A DNA stretch of 13,509 bases, taken from positions 1 to 13,509 of the forward strand of contig CALEDQ010000001.1 of NCBI GenBank assembly GCA_937949615.1, in the 5' to 3' direction. The notes below the pieces were generated by a model that did no database searches, was not told where the DNA came from, and saw nothing but the letters and a program-made list of their open reading frames with translations. The position numbers and the translations under genes were made by a program. The stretch comes from an uncultured bacterium. GTDB taxonomy: Bacteria; Muiribacteriota; Ozemobacteria; Ozemobacterales; Ozemobacteraceae. Below, piece after piece: positions 6,904 through 13,434 of the stretch; the first letter of the stretch is position 1; every line of letters starts with the position of its first letter.

Positions 6904-8652
6904 TTATTTTTTGGCGATTGCCTGGCTTATCGCTCTGCCGATTTCAGCAATAGCGGCATTACGTTCATCAAACGACGCCTCAGTTTCAGTAATATAAATG
7001 GCTGCAATAATCGGGTCTGACTGTGGGGGCCACATGACTGCAACGACAGCACGTGAACCGTGACCGCCAGCCCCGCTTCTATCTGCAACGACCCAGTCTG
7101 CTGGAACTCCGGCCCTGACAAGACTGCCGGCAACTTCATTGGCAATCATCCAGTCTTTGAGTTGCTGACGCGATTCTGGCGATAATATTTCTCCGAGCAC
7201 CAGTCTTTCGACAGTTTTAGCCATTGCTGCCGGAGTTGTAGTATCACGGGCGTCTCCGGGAGCACCCTCATTGAGATCTGTTTCACGGCGGTCAAGACGG
7301 GTGGTTGTATCGCCGGTCATGCGAATGAATGCTGTCAGCGACGCCGGGCCGCCAATTGCATCGAGAATGAGATTGGCGGCGGTATTGTCACTCAATTTCA
7401 TTGTCGCGGCACAGAGGTCTGAAAGACTCATATTACCGCCAACATGCAGTTCAGTAACCGGTGAATAACTGGCAATGTCCTGCCGGGTAATCGGCAGAAC
7501 TCTGTCCAGACGGTCTTTGCTGTTGTCAACACTGTAAAGCAGCGCGGCACATGCAAGTGTTTTGAAAGTGCTGCACATGGGAAAACGCTCATCTGACTTA
7601 TAATTCCAGCTCTTTCCCGTTGTTGTGTCATAAACCGCCACCCCTGCCCTGGCTTTTAAACGAGCTTCGATGTTTTTAACCTGCACGAACAGTTCATCGT
7701 TGCCATCTGATGCCGCTGACGATGACAGAGAAGACACGGCACCTGAGACTGCCGGCCGACCGGCATTTTCTATCAGAGTCTGCATGCCGGTGCCATCAAC
7801 CTTTATGCGATAAATTCTGCGCAATATAACCGATTCATCGTCGAGCCCTTTGTGTTTTACAATTTTAATATCTTTTGCACCGAATCCCTCGAAAGCTATT
7901 TCCTCTGCAGAAATCCAGCGGGGATTTATGGCGCAGATTCCTGGCGGTGTCAGGCGTGTGGTTTTGTCAGCTGCGATTTCATACACAAATACTGCAGAAA
8001 CAGCATCGTTGAGATCGGGTATGACCTCGTCGACCGCCCCGGAAAACAGCACAAACCTGCCGTCTGAAGAAAGTTCGACGGCATCTGCCGAACTCCTGGC
8101 ATAAAAAGCGACCTGATCGCTAAAAGTCGCTGTTGCAAGCATGTTGTTATTTCCATTTGCGTCAACGGCGTATATGTTTGTGAGATTGTGACAAAAAATT
8201 GTGTTGCCGGATGGATCCCAGGTTGGGCTGAAAAGATCGCTGTGCCATGCCTTTTCGGTCAGAATTTTGAAGCCGGTATCGTCAGCATTGACAACCGCAA
8301 TCTGCCAGACAGAACGCCCGGATTCCCAGAAAAAATTGAAAGCGATTTTTCTGCCGTCAGGCGACCAGCGAATTGTATGCAGTCCATTATTCGGAATAGA
8401 ATTGAATCGATGCACTTTTTTTTCGGCGATATCTATATATGCCAGTCGGTTATCAGCAACGTATGCGAGGAATCTGCCGTCAGGGCTGATATCGAAATCG
8501 TAGCTTTCGCAGACCTTCTGTGGCTTTTCTCCGTTCAACCCGCAAGTCATGACCACATCATCTCTTAAAAAAGCCATGTTTTGAGCTTCGAGCCCGGTCA
8601 TGGCTGCCAGTAAATAGAGAAAAACGGCGACCGCTGTTTTCAACAGTTTCAT
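6904..8652 (-). CDS. TolB-like beta-propeller fused to class A beta-lactamase
   Basis: This 582-residue exported protein joins two domains. Residues 1-23 are a signal peptide cut near Leu-Glu-Ala/Gln. Residues 24 to about 300 are a TolB/PD40-type propeller with repeated SPDGR-like turns (56-60, 97-101, 146-149, 195-199). A Ser-rich linker (about 303-318) leads to a full-length class A serine beta-lactamase of about 260 residues. In that half I see the nucleophile Ser361 with Lys364 (STFK), Ser421-Asp422-Asn423 (SDN), Glu457 in ETDLN for deacylation, and Arg525-Ser526-Gly527 in place of Lys-Thr-Gly. The RSG version and the surrounding RLDRRE and LNEG residues resemble CARB/PSE carbenicillinases. 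Cys368 and Cys414 sit where the 77-123 disulfide lies. The usual family is a single domain of about 290 residues. The ATG at 8652 has AAGGA upstream and opens the signal peptide; a TTG start at 8688 is less likely. Activity on beta-lactams is inferred from intact motifs. Confidence 0.95.
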   Translation of the reverse strand: MKLLKTAVAVFLYLLAAMTGLEAQNMAFLRDDVVMTCGLNGEKPQKVCESYDFDISPDGRFLAYVADNRLAYIDIAEKKVHRFNSIPNNGLHTIRWSPDGRKIAFNFFWESGRSVWQIAVVNADDTGFKILTEKAWHSDLFSPTWDPSGNTIFCHNLTNIYAVDANGNNNMLATATFSDQVAFYARSSADAVELSSDGRFVLFSGAVDEVIPDLNDAVSAVFVYEIAADKTTRLTPPGICAINPRWISAEEIAFEGFGAKDIKIVKHKGLDDESVILRRIYRIKVDGTGMQTLIENAGRPAVSGAVSSLSSSAASDGNDELFVQVKNIEARLKARAGVAVYDTTTGKSWNYKSDERFPMCSTFKTLACAALLYSVDNSKDRLDRVLPITRQDIASYSPVTELHVGGNMSLSDLCAATMKLSDNTAANLILDAIGGPASLTAFIRMTGDTTTRLDRRETDLNEGAPGDARDTTTPAAMAKTVERLVLGEILSPESRQQLKDWMIANEVAGSLVRAGVPADWVVADRSGAGGHGSRAVVAVMWPPQSDPIIAAIYITETEASFDERNAAIAEIGRAISQAIAKK

Positions 8653-8744
8653 TTTCGATATATCCTTTGCTTCTTTGAAGTGACGCAAGCGATTTTACCA
8701 CTTTCACCGTCAGGCCATAAAGCAGCTTTCCGTAATTTTCGCCA

Positions 8745-8772
8745 ATGTTAAATCAGTGTGTGATAAAATCAA
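8745..8772 (-). promoter_or_regulatory. Candidate promoter for lactamase-fusion operon
   Basis: Read on the minus strand, TTGATT (8772-8767) and TAACAT (8750-8745) lie 16 bases apart, each matching four of six sigma-70 consensus bases. Transcription would begin near 8738 and leave a leader of about 85 bases before the ATG at 8652. This is the best match in the 216-base divergent region, but AT-rich DNA gives such matches by chance. Confidence 0.3.
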
Positions 8773-8868
8773 AAATGCCTGAACGAAACTGTTTAAACGA
8801 TGCACTCGATCGCCATTGCAGCAAATGAAAGAATATTCACGATCAGCAGATATGAAAGGAACCCAGTC

Positions 8869-9156
8869 ATGGCTCCCAGAAAAGAATTTACCGTTGCCGA
8901 CATGATCAAAGCCCTCGAAAAGCTCGATCCGGCCTTACCGATTTATGACCACTACTATGACGAAGAAGAAGGCGAAGAAGTCTGGTTCAACGTTGTAAAA
9001 CCGACGCCTAAAAAAGTCACAATCTACCTGACCGCTTTACAGCAGGGTAAAAAAATAAAACTGCAGTGGAGCGACAACAAAAATGCCGGCCAGGTCGTCG
9101 ACAAGAAAAAAGCCGTAATTCTTTACCCGCCGGCAAAAGATGAAATCGAACTCTGA
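8869..9156 (+). CDS. Small acidic protein of unknown function
   Basis: I do not recognise this 95-residue protein. It has no signal peptide or membrane segment, so it is probably cytoplasmic. After MAPRKEFTVADMIKALEKLDP, which looks like a short helix, comes a Tyr- and acid-rich segment with DEEEGEE (residues 31-37). The rest is Lys-rich and strand-forming (KKVTIYLTAL, then KKAVILYPP near the end), so a small alpha/beta fold is possible. The ATG at 8869 is chosen because AAAGGAA lies about nine bases upstream; an earlier start at 8800 would add 23 residues with no clear ribosome site. Codon use is normal for the window (many C-ending codons), which supports a real gene. It is divergent from the lactamase fusion and convergent with the GNAT at 9180, so it is probably a single-gene unit. 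Confidence 0.75.
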   Translation: MAPRKEFTVADMIKALEKLDPALPIYDHYYDEEEGEEVWFNVVKPTPKKVTIYLTALQQGKKIKLQWSDNKNAGQVVDKKKAVILYPPAKDEIEL

Positions 9157-9179
9157 CGGTTCAGCTGCCCAGCCAGTAA

Positions 9180-9779
9180 CTACAGCTTGATGGAATATAT
9201 TGAACGCGGAGCCTGGTCGTTGCTCAACCAGTGCGGAGCCACTCTGGCAAAGCCGGCTTCAGAAAACCCTTTTATCAGGCCCGGCCAGTGAACGTCGGTC
9301 CCCAGCTTTTCTACCGCTTCGCTGTCGAATGGATAGCCTTCGATGGCTTCCCAGCCGAGTTTTTTGCCATACTCGCACAGGCTTTTGAGTATGCGCTTCT
9401 GATAGCCTTTGCCTCTGAATTCCGGGGAAAGAGCGATGCAGGTAATGCAGGCCGTGGTTCTGGCTTTGTCTGCCAGAGTCGGCACACGGCGCCAGGCCCA
9501 GTAAACTTCGGAGACCGGACTGACCGAAACCCAGCCGGCCAGTTTGCCCGATTCATAGGCAAGAACTCCGACATGAAAACCTGAATCTACCCTTTGCCAA
9601 ATACATTCGCGGTTCTTTTCAGGGGCTTCGCGCTCACGCCGCTGCCATTCTTCAATCGAATTGAACTTCTGATGCCAGAAAGCACAGTAACAGCCGCCGT
9701 GCTTTCCCCCAACCGTAAGCTTTTCAAAATCGGCAAAATTATCATGAGACAGGGTTCTGAGTTCAATTTTTTCTGTCAT
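9180..9779 (-). CDS. GNAT-family N-acetyltransferase with Cys-Tyr-Cys motif
   Basis: This is a 199-residue predicted acetyltransferase. The acetyl-CoA loop is RGKGYQ (residues 122-127), after TACITCIALSPEF. An N-terminal GGCYCAFWH (28-36) is typical of a GNAT subgroup that carries a conserved Cys-x-Cys and Trp before the main fold; its role in that subgroup is not known to me. The C-terminal segment contains HWPGLIKGFSEAGFARV, the usual closing beta strand and turn. The ATG at 9779 has GGAG about seven bases upstream; an earlier in-frame start at 9821 would add 14 residues and is less supported. It is monocistronic as far as I can see, with a promoter-like sequence at 9850-9879. It is the third GNAT in the window and belongs to a different subgroup from the other two. 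Substrate unknown. Confidence 0.9.
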   Translation of the reverse strand: MTEKIELRTLSHDNFADFEKLTVGGKHGGCYCAFWHQKFNSIEEWQRREREAPEKNRECIWQRVDSGFHVGVLAYESGKLAGWVSVSPVSEVYWAWRRVPTLADKARTTACITCIALSPEFRGKGYQKRILKSLCEYGKKLGWEAIEGYPFDSEAVEKLGTDVHWPGLIKGFSEAGFARVAPHWLSNDQAPRSIYSIKL

Positions 9780-9849
9780 TGGCAACTCCAGCGCGGAAAT
9801 TTTATTGTCTGCCTGCTTCAAACGACCACATCATATGTCTGAAAACAAA

Positions 9850-9879
9850 ATTATATACGCCATCAGAAACACAAGTCCA
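9850..9879 (-). promoter_or_regulatory. Sigma-70-like promoter for the GNAT at 9180-9779
   Basis: On the minus strand a perfect -10 (TATAAT, 9855-9850) follows a -35-like TGGACT (9879-9874, four of six) after 18 bases. The predicted start near 9843 gives a leader of about 64 bases with GGAG just before the ATG. This is the best promoter match in the window. Confidence 0.5.
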
Positions 9880-9976
9880 GACAAATCCGGCAAGAATCGT
9901 CACCAGGCTTTGTCGTCGTAATAATTAAATTACCGGTGAAAGAAAAAGCTTGCTTTGCACGAAGAAAAGAAGAGTG

Positions 9977-10013
9977 TTATCCTTGGTCTGCAAAAATAAA
10001 TTCTTATCCGTGG
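9977..10013. repeat. Direct repeat TTATCC(T/G)TGG, two copies
   Basis: TTATCCTTGG (9977-9986) and TTATCCGTGG (10004-10013) are nine-of-ten identical and 27 bases apart, start to start. Between them, TCTGCAAAA and AATTCTTATC form an element also found near 12672. They could be paired binding sites for a regulator of the divergent genes. This is a pattern only; no regulator is known from the sequence. Confidence 0.4.
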
Positions 10014-10110
10014 CAGTTCAAAAAGCAAATGCAGAGTCTCTGAAACATAGGCCGGAACCAGACAGCCGTGGGGATTGATGACAGAGGCCAGGCCCTGTTG
10101 CAGAACCACA

Positions 10111-10141
10111 TTGAAGCCCGATCGGGCGATCAAGGTATTCA
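10111..10141 (+). promoter_or_regulatory. Candidate ligase promoter with long spacer and palindrome
   Basis: TTGAAG (10111-10116) and TATTCA (10136-10141) are separated by 19 bases, and a perfect 12-bp palindrome, GCCCGATCGGGC (10116-10127), sits in the spacer. A long spacer with a dyad between the promoter boxes is the design used by MerR-type regulators. A start near 10147 would leave a leader of about 16 bases holding the AAGGAG site. The palindrome is certain; the promoter reading is an inference. Confidence 0.35.
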
Positions 10142-10162
10142 TAGATCTTTAAGGAGTCGGTA

Positions 10163-11899
10163 ATGACGCTTCCCAAAATTGGTTATGACATCGGCAAAGA
10201 AAGCCTGCGCAACAACTGTTTCTGCTTCCTGCAGGACCACCTGGACAAGCACCCCGACAGAATCTGCATGAAGTGGGTCAATACGAAAAATAAAATCTGG
10301 TTCGACTACAACCCGTTTGCCAGAACCCTGACACACGACACTTTCACCTACAAAAATATCTACGACATGGTTGTGCATGTGGCCGCCGGCTACAAAAAGC
10401 TCGGGCTCCAGAAAGGCGACTGCGCTCTGGTTTATGTGCCGATGATTCCGTGGCTCTACGCCGGCATGTTCGCGTTCCAGATGCTCGGGGTCAGATGCAT
10501 TTTCCTCGATTCATTCGCCCGCGCCGACCAGCTCGGTTACGTCGCCGACCTCTGCAAACCCAAGGTCTGGCTCTCAGGCGAGCGTGGTTTCGCCATGGGT
10601 AACGGCCAGCCAGCCCTCGAAGCAATTCCGATAAAGATCAACATGGGCCCCTGCACGAAAAAATGGACCGCCCGTTTCGAAGAGCTTCTCGAAACACCCG
10701 AAGCCGCGGAACCGGTTCCGGTTGCCCAGGAGCACACCGCGCTCATTACCTTCACCACCGGTTCTTCCGGCACTCCCAAAGGCGCCGACCGCTCGCATCG
10801 CTTCCTTGCGGCTCAGCACTACGCCATCGACGGCTGTCTGCCATACGAAAACAGCGACCTCGACCTGCCGGTTTTCCCGATCTTCTCTCTGAATAACCTG
10901 GCTGCGGGCGTTACCACCATTCTGCCGGCCATCAACGTCGCCGAACCGGCCGACAATGACGCTTATGTGCTTTACACGCAGATTACCGGCGAAAATATCA
11001 CCACTCTGACGCTGAACCCCTCGCTGCTCAACGGCTTGAACAAATACTGCCTCGAAAAGGGAAAAACCCTGCCGGGTCTGCGCCGGGTCGCTGCCGGTGG
11101 TGCCGCCGTCTCACGCGATGTCGTCGAAGAATTCAAAAAAATTGCGCCGAACTCCGAGCTTGTCGTTATGTATGGCTCAACTGAAGCCGAACCGATGACA
11201 CATATCACCGGCCAGGAAATGCTCGCTCAACGCAGCGTCACCGAAGACGACCCGGAACTCGTCGACGCCGGCGTTAACGTCGGGCATTTCGCCCATGGCC
11301 TGCAGTACAAGTTCATCAAAATCGTGCGCGGCCCGATCGAAATCTCTTCAGACAAGCAGTGGGCAGACCTCGAAGTTCCGCATGGCAGTGTTGGTGAACT
11401 GCTGGTAGCAGGCGAGCATGTCTGTCGCACCTATTACAACAACCCCGAAGCCTTCAAGACTTCGAAAATCCGCGACCACAATGACATCGTCTGGCACCGA
11501 ACCGGTGACCTTGGCCGCCTCGACAAAAAAGGCAACGTCTGGATCGTTGGCCGTATTCACAACGTCATCGAGCGCGACGGCAACTATCTTTTCCCCGTGC
11601 AGGCCGAAGTTGTGCTGAAGCGTCAGCCATATACCCGCCTCGCAGCCTATCTCGGCGTTCCTGACAGCAAGCTCGGCGAAAAGACCGTCTGCGTCATTGC
11701 CCCGAAAAACAACGCTGAAATCAACGATAAAAAGCTCTGCGCCGAACGCGAAGCCGAAATTCGCCGGGTCATGACCAAGAATGAAATACCTGTCGATCAG
11801 GTTATTTTCCACCCCGACATCCCGATGGACCTGCGCCATCGCTCGAAAGTCGAATACGGCGTTCTCCGGGAAGAACTGAAGAAAGCCGGCCTGGTCTGA
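10163..11899 (+). CDS. Acyl-AMP ligase (ANL superfamily), OleC-like
   Basis: This 578-residue adenylate-forming enzyme activates a carboxylate with ATP. The motifs run in order: the phosphate loop ITFTTGSSGTPKG (195-207), MYGSTE (336-341), the ribose-binding TGDL (447-450), the hinge GRIHNVIERDG (463-473) and the C-terminal catalytic-type Lys562 (RSKVEY). Between the first two, DLPVFPIFSLNNLAAG and a Gly-Gly-Ala-Ala-Val-Ser stretch resemble OleC, the beta-lactone synthetase of long-chain olefin biosynthesis. It lacks the A3 motif's common second Thr-Gly spelling but keeps the essential Gly/Ser/Lys. No oleA, oleB or oleD is visible nearby, so a plain fatty-acid or aryl-acid ligase is equally possible. 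AAGGAG lies at an ideal distance from the ATG. Its strong C-ending codon bias sets it apart from its AT-rich right-hand neighbours and suggests good expression. Confidence 0.96.
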   Translation: MTLPKIGYDIGKESLRNNCFCFLQDHLDKHPDRICMKWVNTKNKIWFDYNPFARTLTHDTFTYKNIYDMVVHVAAGYKKLGLQKGDCALVYVPMIPWLYAGMFAFQMLGVRCIFLDSFARADQLGYVADLCKPKVWLSGERGFAMGNGQPALEAIPIKINMGPCTKKWTARFEELLETPEAAEPVPVAQEHTALITFTTGSSGTPKGADRSHRFLAAQHYAIDGCLPYENSDLDLPVFPIFSLNNLAAGVTTILPAINVAEPADNDAYVLYTQITGENITTLTLNPSLLNGLNKYCLEKGKTLPGLRRVAAGGAAVSRDVVEEFKKIAPNSELVVMYGSTEAEPMTHITGQEMLAQRSVTEDDPELVDAGVNVGHFAHGLQYKFIKIVRGPIEISSDKQWADLEVPHGSVGELLVAGEHVCRTYYNNPEAFKTSKIRDHNDIVWHRTGDLGRLDKKGNVWIVGRIHNVIERDGNYLFPVQAEVVLKRQPYTRLAAYLGVPDSKLGEKTVCVIAPKNNAEINDKKLCAEREAEIRRVMTKNEIPVDQVIFHPDIPMDLRHRSKVEYGVLREELKKAGLV

Positions 11900-11929
11900 T
11901 TCACGACAGCCTGCATTCTGCAGATTTGT

Positions 11930-11966
11930 AAAATCACGGGACTCTGGTTAAGAGTTCCGTGATTTT
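11930..11966 (+). terminator. Rho-independent-like terminator of the ligase gene
   Basis: AAAATCACGG then G then ACTCT (11930-11945) pairs with AGAGT then T then CCGTGATTTT (11951-11966) around the loop GGTTA. The stem is 16 pairs including one G-U. The 3' arm ends in TTTT and begins 52 bases after the ligase stop. The run of U is short, but the stem is long and mirrored, so it could also act for minus-strand transcripts. Confidence 0.75.
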
Positions 11967-12013
11967 GCAAAAATAAGAAAGCCATATTACAAAAGACAAT
12001 CGGGAGAAACCTG

Positions 12014-12658
12014 ATGAACCAGGCGACTAGAAATTTCGTTCTGAGGCTGCTGTTTTACTTTGCTCTGGCAGCCGTAATAATAAACCTTGGCTCACCAATG
12101 ATTGAATCAGTCAATATAAATTACATATGCGACGCTGATCGTCTAAAAATGAACTTTATTAAGACTTCCCTGATCTGTTTTAAAAACGATCTGGGATTTT
12201 TGCCATTTGCAGGCACAGATGAAAATGACCCGGAGGCTTATTTTACGTCAAAAGAGGCAGGTCTTGGCTTTGAAGATGCCACCAACTGCCTTATGACAAA
12301 CAAATATGATTTTTTTCACAGAATGGGTCTCAGTGAAGAAAAATATTCAAAAAAATGGAAAGGGCCATATTTAGACACATCTACCAGTGATTATTTTCTT
12401 GACGGCTATGGCAACCCGATCATTTATTTATGCTGGAACAAGGCAATCTATCTCTGGTCGGCCGGGGACGACAAAAAATTTGATTTTTCAATCAATCTTG
12501 AAACCAATACCGGCAAATCGCATGGAAGCATTCCTGAAGGACAGGCAGACGACATTGTGGTAAAGGTTTGTGAATTGCCGAAAGTGAGACCTTCAAGCCA
12601 GATTCTCGGTGACCGGATACTGGCAATTCAGGCTTCCTTGCCCCAAAAGCCTGATTGA
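12014..12658 (+). CDS. Membrane-anchored pseudopilin-like (GspG-like) protein
   Basis: This 214-residue protein has an N-terminal membrane segment (residues 10-27) and a periplasmic body. The body resembles the major pseudopilin GspG of type II secretion. A helix with CDADRLKMNFIKTSLICFKNDLGFLPF (39-65) matches the usual amphipathic helix ending in Asp-x-Gly-x-x-Pro. Later WKGPYL (115-120), DGYGNPIIYL (130-139) and a Trp-Ser-Ala-Gly-Asp-Asp segment (148-153) match GspG's GPYL, GNP-Y and calcium-loop regions. It lacks a prepilin-peptidase site (Gly then Phe-Thr-x-x-Glu), so it may be a non-processed relative rather than a true pilin. GGGAG lies eight bases before the ATG. Possible -10 TATTAC (11985-11990) lies just after the ligase terminator. 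Codons are AT-rich compared with the ligase. Unknown function; secretion or surface role is an inference. Confidence 0.8.
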   Translation: MNQATRNFVLRLLFYFALAAVIINLGSPMIESVNINYICDADRLKMNFIKTSLICFKNDLGFLPFAGTDENDPEAYFTSKEAGLGFEDATNCLMTNKYDFFHRMGLSEEKYSKKWKGPYLDTSTSDYFLDGYGNPIIYLCWNKAIYLWSAGDDKKFDFSINLETNTGKSHGSIPEGQADDIVVKVCELPKVRPSSQILGDRILAIQASLPQKPD

Positions 12659-12671
12659 GAAAATATTCTTT

Positions 12672-12697
12672 TCTGCAAAATCAATTCTTATCTGTGC
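12672..12697 (+). repeat. Distant copy of the element at 9987-10013
   Basis: TCTGCAAAA, then AATTCTTATC, then GTG occurs here after a stop codon, in the same order and almost the same spacing as at 9987-10013 (about 23 matches over 26 positions with one gap). Some similarity continues downstream (a shared TCAAAAA). The two sites are 2.7 kb apart and outside genes. I cannot tell whether it is a regulatory site, a small repeat family or chance. Confidence 0.35.
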
Positions 12698-12795
12698 TAA
12701 ATTACTCAAAAATCCTTTGAAAGCTGCCAGAAATGGTCGTCGTTATAACTTCAGTCCTCTGACCAGAGAGCCGTTCTGCCAGTGCACGCAGTGAA

Positions 12796-12820
12796 AGAAA
12801 CCGACATTTTTCTCGCCGGC
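12796..12820 (-). terminator. Weak terminator candidate of the small anchored protein gene
   Basis: On the minus strand GCCGGC and GTCGGT (12820-12815, 12805-12800) can pair with two G-U wobbles, followed by TTCTTTC. It lies about 30 bases after the stop of the gene at 12850. The stem is short and the U-tract interrupted, so this is a weak call. Confidence 0.25.
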
Positions 12821-12849
12821 TTCAAATTAGTGAATGTAGTTGTCTCCTC

Positions 12850-13269
12850 TTATCCCTTCATTGGGTAAATCTGGAAGCCCTTGTCATTTAAGATGGTTAT
12901 TGCCCAGCCCATTTTATCCGGGGCATTATCAAACCAGAATATCTTCAAGTTTTTGTATTTGTAATCATTGTGATTTCGCCAATTCTGTAGAAGAGTTCCG
13001 CGATAGGAATCTTTAGGGAAATCATCACCATCAACGACAGCTGGAAAGCGCTTCTTAATTTCAGCAAGCGAAAGACCGTCGATTATCCTCGACTTGAAGG
13101 GATCTGCAAAAACATACTTTTCATAATAATCCGCCGGGCACTCATTGTCAGAATATATCCAAAGCAGATAAGACGGATTCATTAATTGAAAGGTCCCGCA
13201 ATAAAGCCACACGCAGGCAACGAAACCCACCAGCGAAATTAAAACAATAAAAATTTTTCTTTTGCTCAT
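12850..13269 (-). CDS. Small membrane-anchored protein of unknown function
   Basis: I do not recognise this 139-residue protein. MSKRKIF and a hydrophobic stretch (residues 7-23) form a signal anchor or signal peptide; Cys19 and Cys24 lie inside or just after it, but neither sits in a clear lipobox. The mature part holds IIDGLSLAEIKKRFP (62-76), a helix with a Gly-Leu-Ser start that recalls small outer-membrane assembly folds such as SmpA/BamE, then a Trp-Asp-Asn-rich region (IFWFDNAPDKMGW, 110-122) and a final beta strand. That resemblance is weak. A GAGAAAG ribosome site lies about nine bases ahead of the ATG, and A+T-rich promoter-like sequences (TATGTA, TATATA) lie between 13320 and 13360. 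AT-rich codon use is like the pseudopilin-like gene, with which it is convergent. Confidence 0.7.
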   Translation of the reverse strand: MSKRKIFIVLISLVGFVACVWLYCGTFQLMNPSYLLWIYSDNECPADYYEKYVFADPFKSRIIDGLSLAEIKKRFPAVVDGDDFPKDSYRGTLLQNWRNHNDYKYKNLKIFWFDNAPDKMGWAITILNDKGFQIYPMKG

Positions 13270-13434
13270 GCTGTAATCTTTCTCAATAAAATTGTTTTAC
13301 CGAAAATATTTTTTAGACCAGACCTATATAATTCTACATAAAATTCGCATCAGACGAGCAAAAATTCTGAGCAAAACTGCCTGTTAGTTCTGCCTGGGCG
13401 ATTTCATGATGAATCTGGCCTCAGGCTAAAAGCA

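Larger units (their letters stand above)
9780..10162. other. Gene-free divergent regulatory stretch
   Basis: No convincing gene lies in these 383 bases between two divergently read genes. They hold a good minus-strand promoter candidate (9850-9879), a pair of TTATCC-TGG direct repeats (9977-10013) that also resemble a site far downstream (12672-12697), and a promoter-like arrangement with a 12-bp palindrome just ahead of the ligase gene (10111-10141). I compared it by eye with common riboswitch cores (cobalamin, c-di-GMP, SAM) and saw no match. No tRNA-like fold was found. Confidence 0.6.

Noticed and set aside
9157..9200. AGCTG/CAGCT inverted repeat between the convergent genes ending at 9156 and 9180
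   Set aside because: Only five pairs with a long loop and no U-tract, too weak to call a terminator.
9640..9842. Plus-strand open frame overlapping the start of the GNAT gene at 9180-9779
   Set aside because: It is antisense to the well-supported GNAT, has no ribosome site and no family resemblance.
9822..10162. Possible riboswitch ahead of the ligase gene
   Set aside because: No match by eye to cobalamin, c-di-GMP, SAM, glycine or molybdenum cofactor cores, and the predicted leader would be very short.
11348..11839. 163-codon minus-strand open frame inside the ligase gene
   Set aside because: It mirrors the C-ending codon bias of the ligase, whose motifs are complete on the plus strand.
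12659..12794. Small plus-strand open frame after the pseudopilin-like gene
   Set aside because: No ribosome site, low-complexity translation, and it overlaps the end of the previous gene.
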